Below the pieces are notes generated by a model, which was not told where the DNA came from, searched no databases, and worked only from the letters and a program-made list of their open reading frames with translations. This document shows, in pieces, positions 1-7,133 of a DNA stretch of 64,000 nucleotides. Source of the stretch: Bacillota bacterium. Its GTDB lineage: Bacteria > Bacillota > Sulfobacillia > Sulfobacillales > Sulfobacillaceae. The stretch spans positions 1 to 64,000 of the forward strand of contig JAPNUR010000012.1 of the NCBI GenBank assembly GCA_026627385.1, written 5' to 3'. The stretch's first letter is position 1. Each line of letters opens with the position of its first letter. Position numbers and translations under genes: made by a program.

Positions 1-323
1 GTGGTGGATTAGGTCCGGAAGACGCAAGAGTCGCGCAACCATCGCCGTACGCGGTTCACCCCGGAGACCGCCGTGACGATCGCAGCGACCGGAAGCAAGC
101 AATCGCCACCGCCTCGAACAGGTTTTGATGCTCGTTCCGGCACCGTGTGGACCAAATCCATGGAAAGCCTTTTGGTAAAGTGCCCCACTAATTCTGACGT
201 CACCTGCCCGTCACCTCGATCAAGAAGTTGCGCCAGCGAACCGAGCTGTATTTGGCCGAGATTAATGTCCATCCCATCCGGTTTCGATGTCGCCAATTGC
301 AAGTACTAGGGCGCACCACCATG
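1..323. other. left-edge stretch without a recognised gene
   Basis: No gene could be assigned in this stretch downstream of thiE. A minus-strand frame at 9-302 stays open for 97 codons, but its translation resembles no family I know and it has no convincing ribosome binding site. It could be the remnant or end of a gene. A short inverted repeat (AGAAA/TTTCT) overlaps the thiE stop but lacks a T-tract, so it is at best a weak terminator. Confidence 0.3.
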
Positions 324-962
324 TTATTTAGAAAGCGTTTCTCTAGAACTATAGTGCTCCACCAACCGCCGGCACGCCTCCGCCTTGTTATCCGCATTCA
401 TCACCGCGGAAATCACCGCGATGCCATCGGCCCCGGCTTGCCATACGGCCATCACGTTATCCACCCCAATCCCCCCTATCGCCACCACCGGCGCCACCTC
501 GGCGGCTTCGGCTCTCAAGGTTTTAAATCCCTCAATGCCTAAGGCTGGGCCGGCATCCGCTTTGGATGCGGTGGGATACACGGGGCCCATCCCAATGTAA
601 TCCGGGCGGTGCGCCCGGGCGACAACCAGTTCTTGGTGATTTCCCACCGACAGGCCCACCACCAAATGGGGCGCCAACCGCCGCACTAACGGCACCGGGA
701 TGTCGTCTTGGCCGACATGCACGCCATCCGCTTCAATCGCCAGGGCAATGTCCACCCGGTCGTTGACGATGAGGCCAAGACCGGTTCTTCGTGTCTCCCG
801 ACGCAACACCGCCCCAAAGGTCACCAGTTCCCGTCCGCTCGCCCGTTTACCCCGAAGTTGCACAATGGTGGCCCCACCGGTGGCAAGCGCCTCGCAAAAG
901 GTGCCGATCTGGTCCAACGCCACCTGCGCCGGGTCCACTAATACATGTAATCGGAAATTCAC
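324..962 (-). CDS. thiE: thiamine-phosphate synthase ThiE
   Basis: The protein (212 aa) joins HMP pyrophosphate to the thiazole phosphate to make thiamine phosphate in the cytosol. Family motifs are complete: QLRGK near residue 36, VNDRVD, the GVHVGQDD pyrophosphate/Mg site, the GMGPVYPTASK loop and IGGI near the C-terminus. The start is GTG, with GGAGG a few bases upstream. It is the last gene of the riboswitch-led thi operon, 23 bp after thiO. This is the true ThiE; the tenI paralogue at the operon head has lost these motifs. Confidence 0.95.
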   Translation of the reverse strand: MNFRLHVLVDPAQVALDQIGTFCEALATGGATIVQLRGKRASGRELVTFGAVLRRETRRTGLGLIVNDRVDIALAIEADGVHVGQDDIPVPLVRRLAPHLVVGLSVGNHQELVVARAHRPDYIGMGPVYPTASKADAGPALGIEGFKTLRAEAAEVAPVVAIGGIGVDNVMAVWQAGADGIAVISAVMNADNKAEACRRLVEHYSSRETLSK

Positions 963-985
963 CTGCTATGCCTCCGTGACTATTC

Positions 986-2098
986 TTAGGGCAACGCAGC
1001 AAAGCGCCCAGGGGCAAACGGCGTCAGATCCACCGTGCTCTTCCGGCCAAGAACCCAATCGGTCACGACGTCGGCGGTGATGGGCGCGAGCAACACCCCA
1101 TTGCGAAAATGGCCGGTGGCCAGGTACAGTCCCGCATACCCCGGCCAGGGGCCAAGAACGGGAAGCCCGTCGGCGCTCCGGGGTCGAAGCCCCGCCCAAA
1201 TGCGCTCCAGATGAAGCTCATCGAGCGGTAAGCGCAGATTCTCCAGAATACGGCCCAACCGCGTTAATCCCGCGGCCGTCACCCGATCGTCAAACCCCAC
1301 GCTATCCTCTGTTGCCCCGATCACTAGGCGTCCGTCGCGCTTGGGCACCGCATAGGTATGCCCATGAAAGAGAATCCGCCTGAGCCACGGCACCTCAACG
1401 GTAAAGGAGGCAATTTGCCCCCGTACTGGCTCGACCGGCAGGTGAAGTCCCAGATCTTGGAACAGCAACCCGCTCCACGCGCCGGTGGCCACAATGATGC
1501 CCCCATCGGCCCAGAGCGTCTCGTCGGGAAGCGACACGCCGACCGCGCGACTTCCTTCAACAACTAAGCGGGCAGGCTTTCCAAAAAATCGGGCCACGCC
1601 CCGGTGGGCGCCGGCCCGCACGGCCGCCGCCACCAACTGTGGGGGGTGTACCTGGCCTTCGTTCTCCGCCACAATAACCGCCTGAACTGGCCAGTCTCCC
1701 GACGTAAGCCTTTCGGCCTCCCGTCCCTCAACCCAACGCACCCCCCAGTCGCGCTGCCACTCCCAGCGCGTTCTGAGCTCTGTGACTTCCTCGTCGGTCC
1801 ACGCGGTCTGCACCACGCCGGTCATTTCATAGGCAACATCCATCCCTGCGTCGTCCACCAATTCCGCCACCGTGTCAGGATACCGATGAAGGCTCGCACG
1901 CGCCAAGCTAGCCATGGCACCCGGCGCCAGTACTTCCGCGGAGGGCGACAAAATCCCGGCGGCCGCCCCACTGGCCTTTTGGCCAGGCGGCCCCGCATCC
2001 ACCAGCGCCACGCGCAGGTGCGCCTGACATAGGCGCCAGGCAGTCAGCGATCCGATGATACCCGCCCCCACCACGATCCAGTCATAGCGACGTTGCAT
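986..2098 (-). CDS. thiO: glycine oxidase ThiO
   Basis: This FAD-dependent oxidase (370 aa) converts glycine to the iminoacetate used by ThiG for thiazole formation. The N-terminus shows the dinucleotide-binding motif VVGAGIIGS (residues 9-17). Near the C-terminus is the DAO-family segment GLRPRSADGLPVLGP followed by ATGHFRNGVLLAP. The start is set by AAAGGAGG seven bases upstream and overlaps the thiF end by 17 bp, which implies translational coupling. Having thiO rather than thiH fits an aerobic organism and the Bacillus-type pathway. Confidence 0.94.
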   Translation of the reverse strand: MQRRYDWIVVGAGIIGSLTAWRLCQAHLRVALVDAGPPGQKASGAAAGILSPSAEVLAPGAMASLARASLHRYPDTVAELVDDAGMDVAYEMTGVVQTAWTDEEVTELRTRWEWQRDWGVRWVEGREAERLTSGDWPVQAVIVAENEGQVHPPQLVAAAVRAGAHRGVARFFGKPARLVVEGSRAVGVSLPDETLWADGGIIVATGAWSGLLFQDLGLHLPVEPVRGQIASFTVEVPWLRRILFHGHTYAVPKRDGRLVIGATEDSVGFDDRVTAAGLTRLGRILENLRLPLDELHLERIWAGLRPRSADGLPVLGPWPGYAGLYLATGHFRNGVLLAPITADVVTDWVLGRKSTVDLTPFAPGRFAALP

Positions 2099-2867
2099 GC
2101 TCGGCCTCCTTTGATGACTGGCACACGGGACACAAGGGGTTGGGGTACACCGTCACGGTGCGCCAGCGACTGTTGAGCAAATCGACCAGCCACAGCGTCC
2201 CCAATTGAACCGGTACTCCAATGAGGTATTTGATCACCTCCGAAGCCTGAAGGGCGCCCACAATGCCCACCAGCGGTCCCAAAATGCCGCCCGTCATGCA
2301 ATTTTCGTCCGCGCCCGCCGCCTCACCCCAAAGGCAGGCGAAGCACGGCCCCTCGGGATAGACCGCCATGACCTGCCCCTCGTACCCAATAGCACCAGCA
2401 AACACCACGGGTACCCCGTGACGGCGTGCCCAGCGATTGATCCAGATGCGTGGCGCCGCCTGGTCGAGGCCATCGACCACCACGTCATGCCCCAAAAGCA
2501 GATCCGGAAGATTTTGCGGGGTCAAGAATTCCGGCACTGCGCGTACCGAAATCCGCGGTGCCAGTTGCGTCAATGCCTCTTTCGCCGCTTCGACCTTCAA
2601 CCGTCCTACGGCGTCAGGCGAAAACAGCACCTGGCGCCCCAAGTTGGCGCCGTCCACCACGTCGCCATCAATCAGGGTGAGGTGGCCCACCCCTTGCACG
2701 GCCAAATACTGCGCCGAGGCGTTCCCCAATCCGCCCAGACCGACAATGGCCACCCGCGCCTGTCCCAGACGCTCAAGGCGCGCTGACCGCACATGCGGCA
2801 GCGCCGCCAGCCGCCGTACCCGCTCCTTGTCGGTGATCAGGTTGAACACCCCATTACGCCCGAACAT
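2082..2867 (-). CDS. thiF: ThiS adenylyltransferase ThiF
   Basis: An E1-like enzyme (about 261 aa) that adenylates the C-terminal glycine of ThiS so that it can be thiocarboxylated. It shows the nucleotide-binding GLGGLGN motif, the DGDVVDGANLGRQ segment and zinc-binding cysteine pairs (CFAC near the middle, CPVC near the C-terminus). The frame is open further upstream, but the start at MFGRNGV gives the normal family length and a 14-bp overlap with thiG. Together with ThiS, ThiG and ThiO it builds the thiazole ring. Confidence 0.92.
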   Translation of the reverse strand: MFGRNGVFNLITDKERVRRLAALPHVRSARLERLGQARVAIVGLGGLGNASAQYLAVQGVGHLTLIDGDVVDGANLGRQVLFSPDAVGRLKVEAAKEALTQLAPRISVRAVPEFLTPQNLPDLLLGHDVVVDGLDQAAPRIWINRWARRHGVPVVFAGAIGYEGQVMAVYPEGPCFACLWGEAAGADENCMTGGILGPLVGIVGALQASEVIKYLIGVPVQLGTLWLVDLLNSRWRTVTVYPNPLCPVCQSSKEAEHATSL

Positions 2868-3660
2868 GCGGCATCCCCTCGACGGGCGACGACGGCTGAG
2901 CATCGTCTCGGCGCGGAATGCGCCCCGCCTCGCGGCCCCAGTAGCCGGCAATCACCGCCTCGCGCATGGCCCGAGCCATCAGCACGGGATTCTTGGCCTG
3001 AGCAATGGCGGTATTGACGAGCACCGCATCGGCCCCCGCTTCCATCGCCATGGCAGCATCGGCAGGAGATCCAAGGCCGGCATCCACCACCACGGGCACG
3101 CGGACGCGCGCGCGAATGCGCTCGATCTGGCGCACATCTAGCACCCCCTGCCCGGAGCCAATGGGCGACCCCAGGGGCATGATGGCTTGTGCTCCCGCCT
3201 CTTCCAAGTGTTTGGCCAGCACGGGATCTGGCGTCGTGTAGACCATCACCGTGAATCCTTCGCGGGCCAGCTGTTCGGTCGCCTTGAGCGTCCCCACGGG
3301 ATCCGGCCACAAGAGGCTCTGATCCCCAATGACCTCTAACTTAATCAAGGTGCCGATGTTCGCGGCCCGCGCCAGATGCGCCACTTGCATGGCCTCTTCC
3401 GCCGTATAGCACCCCGCCGTGTTCGGCAGCACCGTGCAACCCGGCGGAATCGCGTCAAGAATGGTGGGCTCGCCGGGATTCTTCAAATTGACGCGCCGAA
3501 GCGCCACTGTGACCAATTCCGTGCCAGAGGCCTCCAGCGCCTCGCGCATCACCTCGAGATTGGCATATTTCCCCGTGCCCACAAAAAGGCGCGACGAAAA
3601 ACTATATGAGCCGATTTTGAGCTGCGGCATCTCCGCGTAAGCCGTATCCGCCCCCATCAT
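2854..3660 (-). CDS. thiG: thiazole synthase ThiG
   Basis: A 268-residue TIM-barrel enzyme that condenses deoxyxylulose 5-phosphate, the ThiO product and ThiS-thiocarboxylate into the thiazole. Recognisable segments are SRLFVGTGKY at the N-terminus, the Schiff-base lysine in TLIKLEVIGD, and VVDAGLGSPADAAMAMEAGA. The ATG directly follows the thiS stop (TAA then ATG), with a G-rich Shine-Dalgarno sequence inside the last thiS codons, so translation is probably coupled. A second ATG follows immediately and the exact start could be either. Confidence 0.95.
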   Translation of the reverse strand: MMGADTAYAEMPQLKIGSYSFSSRLFVGTGKYANLEVMREALEASGTELVTVALRRVNLKNPGEPTILDAIPPGCTVLPNTAGCYTAEEAMQVAHLARAANIGTLIKLEVIGDQSLLWPDPVGTLKATEQLAREGFTVMVYTTPDPVLAKHLEEAGAQAIMPLGSPIGSGQGVLDVRQIERIRARVRVPVVVDAGLGSPADAAMAMEAGADAVLVNTAIAQAKNPVLMARAMREAVIAGYWGREAGRIPRRDDAQPSSPVEGMPHVRA

Positions 3661-3861
3661 TTAACCGCCCCCCACAAAGCGTATAATTTCAATCGCATCG
3701 CCGTCCTTCACCGCGAAAGCTTTAAACTGATCGCGCCCCACGATTTCGCCATTGGCCATCACCGCCACGGCTTGATGACTCACGCGGAAATAATCCAAAA
3801 GCTCCGCCACTGTCGATACCGGATCCACCTCGGCCGTTTCACCGTTAATGATTAGCGTCAT
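3661..3861 (-). CDS. thiS: sulfur carrier protein ThiS
   Basis: A 66-residue ubiquitin-fold sulfur carrier. It begins MTLIINGE, contains the AVAVMANGEIV strand and ends in glycines (FVGGG); ThiF activates this tail and ThiG receives sulfur from it. Families usually end in GG, so one extra glycine is a small oddity. The start was chosen from the strong GGAGGAGGAG just upstream, although the frame is open for 16 more codons. It overlaps the end of tenI by 17 bp. Confidence 0.93.
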   Translation of the reverse strand: MTLIINGETAEVDPVSTVAELLDYFRVSHQAVAVMANGEIVGRDQFKAFAVKDGDAIEIIRFVGGG

Positions 3862-4504
3862 CCCATTCTCCTCCTCCAGCGCGCCAGGATGGAGCAAGAA
3901 CCGCCTCACGGATGCTGCGGGCAGCCGCTGCCGGGTCAGGGCTCAGCCATACGCCGTCACCCACGACCACGCCGGACAATCCGAGGCCGCTCAATTGGCA
4001 GCAGTTCTCTGCATTAATGCCCCCGATAGCCAAAACTGGACGCGTCGTAGCCTGAACCACCTCGGACAGTGTCTGGCGTGGGAAAAGACCGGGTTTGGAT
4101 CGGGTCATAAACGCGTGGCCCCAGATGAGACAGTCAGCCTCCCGATGCCACAAAGCTTCGCCAGCATCGTGGGCCGCGGCTGAGATCCATCCCGGCCAAA
4201 AGGACCGCATCGTGCTCGCAGCCACGTGCGCGGCTGGCAAGTGCAGGCCCGCCGCCTCGCTCGCCAACGCGACGGACAGCGACCCGTCAACCCAAAGGGC
4301 GGCATCAGGCACCCGCTCTTTAATCCGAAGCACCCACGCTAAAAGCTTCCTGGGGGGCGACTCCTTGTCGCGCAGGATCAAGGCATCCGCCTCCCGTGCC
4401 ACAGCCGGCAAGGCCGACCAGCAGGCTTCAGCCCACCGTGGACGGTCGACAAGCACGACCAAGGCCGGTAGAGCCCGTAGTGTCTGACCCCGCCGTGACG
4501 ACAT
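3845..4504 (-). CDS. tenI: TenI-like thiazole tautomerase
   Basis: A ThiE-fold protein (219 aa) that opens the thi operon. It keeps the fold landmarks (ALILRDKE, AAGLHLPAAH, IGGINAEN) but lacks the ThiE catalytic signatures ND, HxGQxD and the GPxxxT loop. In Bacillus subtilis the equivalent operon is tenA-tenI-thiO-thiS-thiG-thiF-thiD, and TenI aromatises the thiazole tautomer made by ThiG. The same role is inferred here from position and loss of synthase motifs. The start has AGGAGG seven bases upstream. An alternative reading is a second, divergent ThiE. Confidence 0.8.
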   Translation of the reverse strand: MSSRRGQTLRALPALVVLVDRPRWAEACWSALPAVAREADALILRDKESPPRKLLAWVLRIKERVPDAALWVDGSLSVALASEAAGLHLPAAHVAASTMRSFWPGWISAAAHDAGEALWHREADCLIWGHAFMTRSKPGLFPRQTLSEVVQATTRPVLAIGGINAENCCQLSGLGLSGVVVGDGVWLSPDPAAAARSIREAVLAPSWRAGGGEWDDANH

Positions 4505-4538
4505 GCCATCGCCTCCTGCCTCGCCGCCCGAGGCATGT
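4501..4538 (-). promoter_or_regulatory. start-codon hairpin of tenI (putative riboswitch expression platform)
   Basis: On the minus strand ACATGCC (4538-4532) is perfectly complementary to GGCATGT (4507-4501), which contains the tenI ATG; the Shine-Dalgarno AGGAGG lies in the loop. A competing hairpin GCCTCG/CGAGGC (4534-4529 with 4523-4518) shares three bases with the first. The two folds are largely mutually exclusive, which suggests control of translation initiation by the upstream TPP aptamer. The pairing is seen; the switching is inferred. Confidence 0.5.
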
Positions 4539-4647
4539 TAAAGACAGTATTGCGGTTCGGCGCGAGGCTGTTACGCGAGGCTCTTACAGGACGGAATTAA
4601 GAGAAGGAAGAGGACATACGCATAAGTGGCAAGAAATTGTCGATTTC

Positions 4648-4738
4648 TTCCTCCGCTGGCATTACCCAGATCAGGTTCCTCGGTCGACGGCGTATCGTAT
4701 CCGTCCTCTCAGCCCGGTCCGCCGAGCTCCCGCAAACA
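4648..4738 (-). ncRNA. TPP riboswitch (THI element)
   Basis: The minus strand carries the conserved TPP aptamer. CTGAGAGG lies at about 4714-4707, and the pyrophosphate/pyrimidine sensing part ACCTGATCTGGGTAATG at about 4676-4660 is followed by CCAGCGGAGGAA. The 5' strand of P1/P2 (GCGGGAGCTCGGC) begins near 4733. The aptamer is 110-140 bp upstream of tenI, the first gene of the thi operon, so thiamine pyrophosphate should repress all six genes. A small stem AAGAAAT/ATTTCTT (4631-4649) follows but has no T-run, which favours translational over transcriptional control. Confidence 0.95.
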
Positions 4739-4755
4739 TCCTCTGAACCTTTTTC

Positions 4756-4784
4756 AGTGTAACACGGGAAAAAATCGCGGGCAA
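4756..4784 (-). promoter_or_regulatory. sigma-A type promoter of the thi operon
   Basis: On the minus strand TTGCCC (4784-4779) and TACACT (4761-4756) are separated by exactly 17 bp. This would start transcription near 4749, about ten bases before the TPP aptamer. Both hexamers match four of six consensus positions. Confidence 0.6.
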
Positions 4785-4813
4785 TGCAGCGCTCGCCGAT
4801 ATTCTACAGTGCG

Positions 4814-4870
4814 AACAACAAAATCCCGGCGGCTCCAGGATCTGTCACCGATCCAACAGCTCAGCCGGGG
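4814..4870 (-). terminator. Rho-independent terminator of the rhodanese gene
   Basis: On the minus strand a CCCGGC arm pairs with GCCGGG, with an inner GGATC/GATCC stem between them, followed by ATTTTGTTGTT. It starts about 10 bases after the rhodanese stop and separates that gene from the thi operon promoter. Confidence 0.6.
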
Positions 4871-4880
4871 AACCAAGAAT

Positions 4881-5183
4881 TCACGTTTGCAGCGGGCCCC
4901 GCCACCGCTGCATGCCGCCACTCATATTAAAGACATTGCGGAATCCGGCTTCGCTCAAAAGTTCCGCGGCACGGTTGGAGCGGTTTCCCGAACGGCACAC
5001 CACCACCACGGTTTTGTCCTTTGGCACCTCTTTCAGGCGATGCACCAGCTGACTTAAGGCGATATGCTTAGCTCGCGGAATATGCCCCTCGCGAAATTCG
5101 GAGGCTTCGCGTACATCAACAATTAACGCTTGTCCTGAACGCGCCAGCGCTTCCACGTGTTCAGGACTCAGATGGCGTACCAC
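4881..5183 (-). CDS. single-domain rhodanese (sulfurtransferase)
   Basis: A single rhodanese domain of about 100 aa that moves sulfane sulfur between carriers in the cytosol. It shows VDVREASEFREGHIP and the active-site loop CRSGNRS with its catalytic cysteine near residue 63, then GGMQRW at the end. The frame opens with GTG at 5192, but AAGGGG is adjacent to that codon. The in-frame GTG at 5183 has ideal 8-nt spacing and is preferred. It is monocistronic, with its own operator and terminator. A link to thiamine sulfur supply is possible but not shown. Confidence 0.9.
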   Translation of the reverse strand: MVRHLSPEHVEALARSGQALIVDVREASEFREGHIPRAKHIALSQLVHRLKEVPKDKTVVVVCRSGNRSNRAAELLSEAGFRNVFNMSGGMQRWRGPLQT

Positions 5184-5199
5184 CGCGTTCACCCCTTAT

Positions 5200-5217
5200 A
5201 ATACCCATGTGGGTATT
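5200..5217. promoter_or_regulatory. perfect 18-bp palindrome, CstR/CsoR-like operator
   Basis: AATACCCA and TGGGTATT form a perfect inverted repeat with no spacer, directly before the rhodanese start and just downstream of a -10-like TATACT on the minus strand. CstR (persulfide-sensing CsoR-family repressor) operators have ATACC-type half sites with GGTAT and control rhodanese genes in other Firmicutes. Assigning this site to CstR is inference. Confidence 0.55.
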
Positions 5218-5259
5218 AGTATAACATAATTTCGCTCTCGGGGCGCACATACACTTTCG

Positions 5260-6318
5260 CTAAAATCCCTGCCAGCGCCACACCTTCCGGGTCACGGGCC
5301 GGTATTCGCGGACTTGGTATGCCTCATTGGTCGTGGTATCCAAGTACAAAACACCCGAAGGAAGAACGCGGCCATAGGTGGCCGCATACACCGAAACGGC
5401 GGGGACGGTGAGGACGTCTAAGAGTTGCCCATGTTTATTAACAATCAATACCTTGGCATGGCCCGGCACATCCAAGTTGATGGCCACGTAAATCCACCCT
5501 TTTTGGTTAATGCCCAAAAAATCGCTGTGCTGAATGGGCTCAGGAGCATGAATGACCACGGATCCAACAAACGTACCGTCCGCGCGGTAAACGCGGATGG
5601 TGCGCGTCGCTCGACTGGTGCCCGTCGGCTCCACATAAATCTCCCCGTCAGGTGCTACCTGAAAATTGCGGATGGGCATGGCCACGGTGCTGGGGCTGGG
5701 AAACTGGGTGCCTGCCCGGTCAACTCGAGATGACGCCACAACCCGCACAAATCGCCCACGCAGCGTGTATTCGTCCAGTTGTGCCGCAAAGCTCCCGCGC
5801 CCAAAGCTAATCCGTTCCACGAGCACGCGGTTAGCCGCTCCTAATCCTACGCGCCAGAGGGCAGAGCTAAACCCCGGAGGGGAATCAAATTGCACAATCT
5901 TCTTGACTGACTGTCCCGTAAAGAGCCACAACGCCAGCGCCCGGTTATCGGCCGCCACCACGTCACCCGCCGGATTGATGGCCATATCCTCAATCATTTG
6001 GCCAGGCGCCGCTTGGCTCGTCACGCGCCCACCTCGAAGCCACAATAGCCGCTGATGATACGTGTCGGACACCACCGTCACGCTGCCGTTGGTGGCAAAC
6101 GTGAGAGGCCCGTAACTTCGGCCATCAATGCCCCGTGCCCGGCCGACCGCACCCGGGGCGTTGCCAAATGGCAAATCGACCGCCAAGGGCCCCGCCTGAA
6201 AGGTGGTCGTGGGCTCCTGGGAAAACCGCGAAAGCAGGACTAAGATGCCCACCAACAGAAGCGCTATGGCCACATATCCGGCTCGGCGCAGCACACTGCA
6301 TCCCCCCGAAAGGAGCAT
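5260..6318 (-). CDS. membrane-anchored beta-propeller-like protein of unknown function
   Basis: The gene was not recognised. The 352-aa product has one hydrophobic segment at about residues 13-30 (GYVAIALLLVGILVLLS), then a long extracytoplasmic part. That part has weakly repeated strands of the NHL/SMP-30 style, such as NPAGDVVAADNRALALWLF, APDGEIYVEPTG and NQKGWIYVAI. It is probably anchored outside the membrane as a signal-anchored propeller. GGGGGAGGAG lies 11 nt before the ATG. An internal GTG at 6294 with GGGGGG five bases upstream is a plausible alternative start. It follows comB closely. Confidence 0.7.
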   Translation of the reverse strand: MLLSGGCSVLRRAGYVAIALLLVGILVLLSRFSQEPTTTFQAGPLAVDLPFGNAPGAVGRARGIDGRSYGPLTFATNGSVTVVSDTYHQRLLWLRGGRVTSQAAPGQMIEDMAINPAGDVVAADNRALALWLFTGQSVKKIVQFDSPPGFSSALWRVGLGAANRVLVERISFGRGSFAAQLDEYTLRGRFVRVVASSRVDRAGTQFPSPSTVAMPIRNFQVAPDGEIYVEPTGTSRATRTIRVYRADGTFVGSVVIHAPEPIQHSDFLGINQKGWIYVAINLDVPGHAKVLIVNKHGQLLDVLTVPAVSVYAATYGRVLPSGVLYLDTTTNEAYQVREYRPVTRKVWRWQGF

Positions 6319-6350
6319 ATGCAGCCGAGCTCCTCCCCCATGCTACGCGT

Positions 6351-7103
6351 TTAGGCATCGGCATGCGCATCGTGTCCCCCGTCGACCTCGTCGACGGGCA
6401 CCACCCGATCCTCCGTGAGCGCCAGCACCGTGTTGCTGGCTCCCACGCCGCCGGCATATTGCACAGCATCCGCCCACCCAAGATCCAGTAACCAGCGCCC
6501 AACCCGTCCGCGGTGGAGCCAGTTGTCGACCGCCTGACCCTCGATGAACGCCTGAGCCACCAACGCCGCATCGTTCAGCCACACATCCGCCAATTCGAGG
6601 TGTGAGAGAATCACGCCTGCGCAGAGAAAATCCTCCAGCGACAGCTGCTGGCGAGAACCAGCGCAGGCCAGGTAAAGGTTATCCCATGCTCGCTGGGCGA
6701 GGTAGCGTGCGGTGGCCGGCGCATTCCGAAGGCAGCTCACCAATACGGGATTTTGGGTCTCAGCCGCCAATGCCAAGGCTCGGGTGCCGTTGGTGCTGAC
6801 GTAGAGGACCGTTTTCCCGCGCACCGTCTCTACGGCGTAGCGGTGCGGGTGATGGTCCAGATCAAAGAGGTGCTGATTCTTTCCGTCCTGCTCCCCTCCT
6901 AAAATGACCGTGTTCCCGAGTTTCTGGCGAAGTTCCAGGGCCTCAGCAAGGTTGGCTCTCACTAACACGCGGGCGGCGCCGTTTTCCACGGCGGCTAACA
7001 AAACTGTCGTTGCCAACAGCACGTCCATAACCACAATAATGCCGGGAGCGCGCACTGAAGCCAGTTCCTCTTTTGTCGTCAACACCCAAATGCGCCGCGG
7101 CAC
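6351..7103 (-). CDS. comB: 2-phosphosulfolactate phosphatase ComB
   Basis: A Mg-dependent phosphatase (250 aa) that releases sulfolactate from 2-phosphosulfolactate. Family segments are MDVLLATTV near residue 26, GGEQDG, STNGTRAL and the ACAGSRQQLSLEDFLCAG block. The start is GTG with GAGGAGG nine bases upstream. In methanogens ComB serves coenzyme M synthesis. In spore-forming bacilli sulfolactate is a spore solute, which fits the spoIIE gene in this window. No comA homologue is visible here. It lies 30 bp after the addA-like gene. Confidence 0.85.
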   Translation of the reverse strand: MPRRIWVLTTKEELASVRAPGIIVVMDVLLATTVLLAAVENGAARVLVRANLAEALELRQKLGNTVILGGEQDGKNQHLFDLDHHPHRYAVETVRGKTVLYVSTNGTRALALAAETQNPVLVSCLRNAPATARYLAQRAWDNLYLACAGSRQQLSLEDFLCAGVILSHLELADVWLNDAALVAQAFIEGQAVDNWLHRGRVGRWLLDLGWADAVQYAGGVGASNTVLALTEDRVVPVDEVDGGHDAHADA

Positions 7104-7133
7104 GTTATGCGCCTCCTCTGTCGGGTCATCTCA

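Noticed and set aside
9-302. 97-codon minus-strand frame at the left edge as a gene
   Set aside because: No family resemblance and no initiation signal; kept only as a possible remnant within the left-edge entry.
2205-2786. 193-codon plus-strand frame opposite thiF
   Set aside because: Antisense shadow; thiF motifs are on the minus strand.
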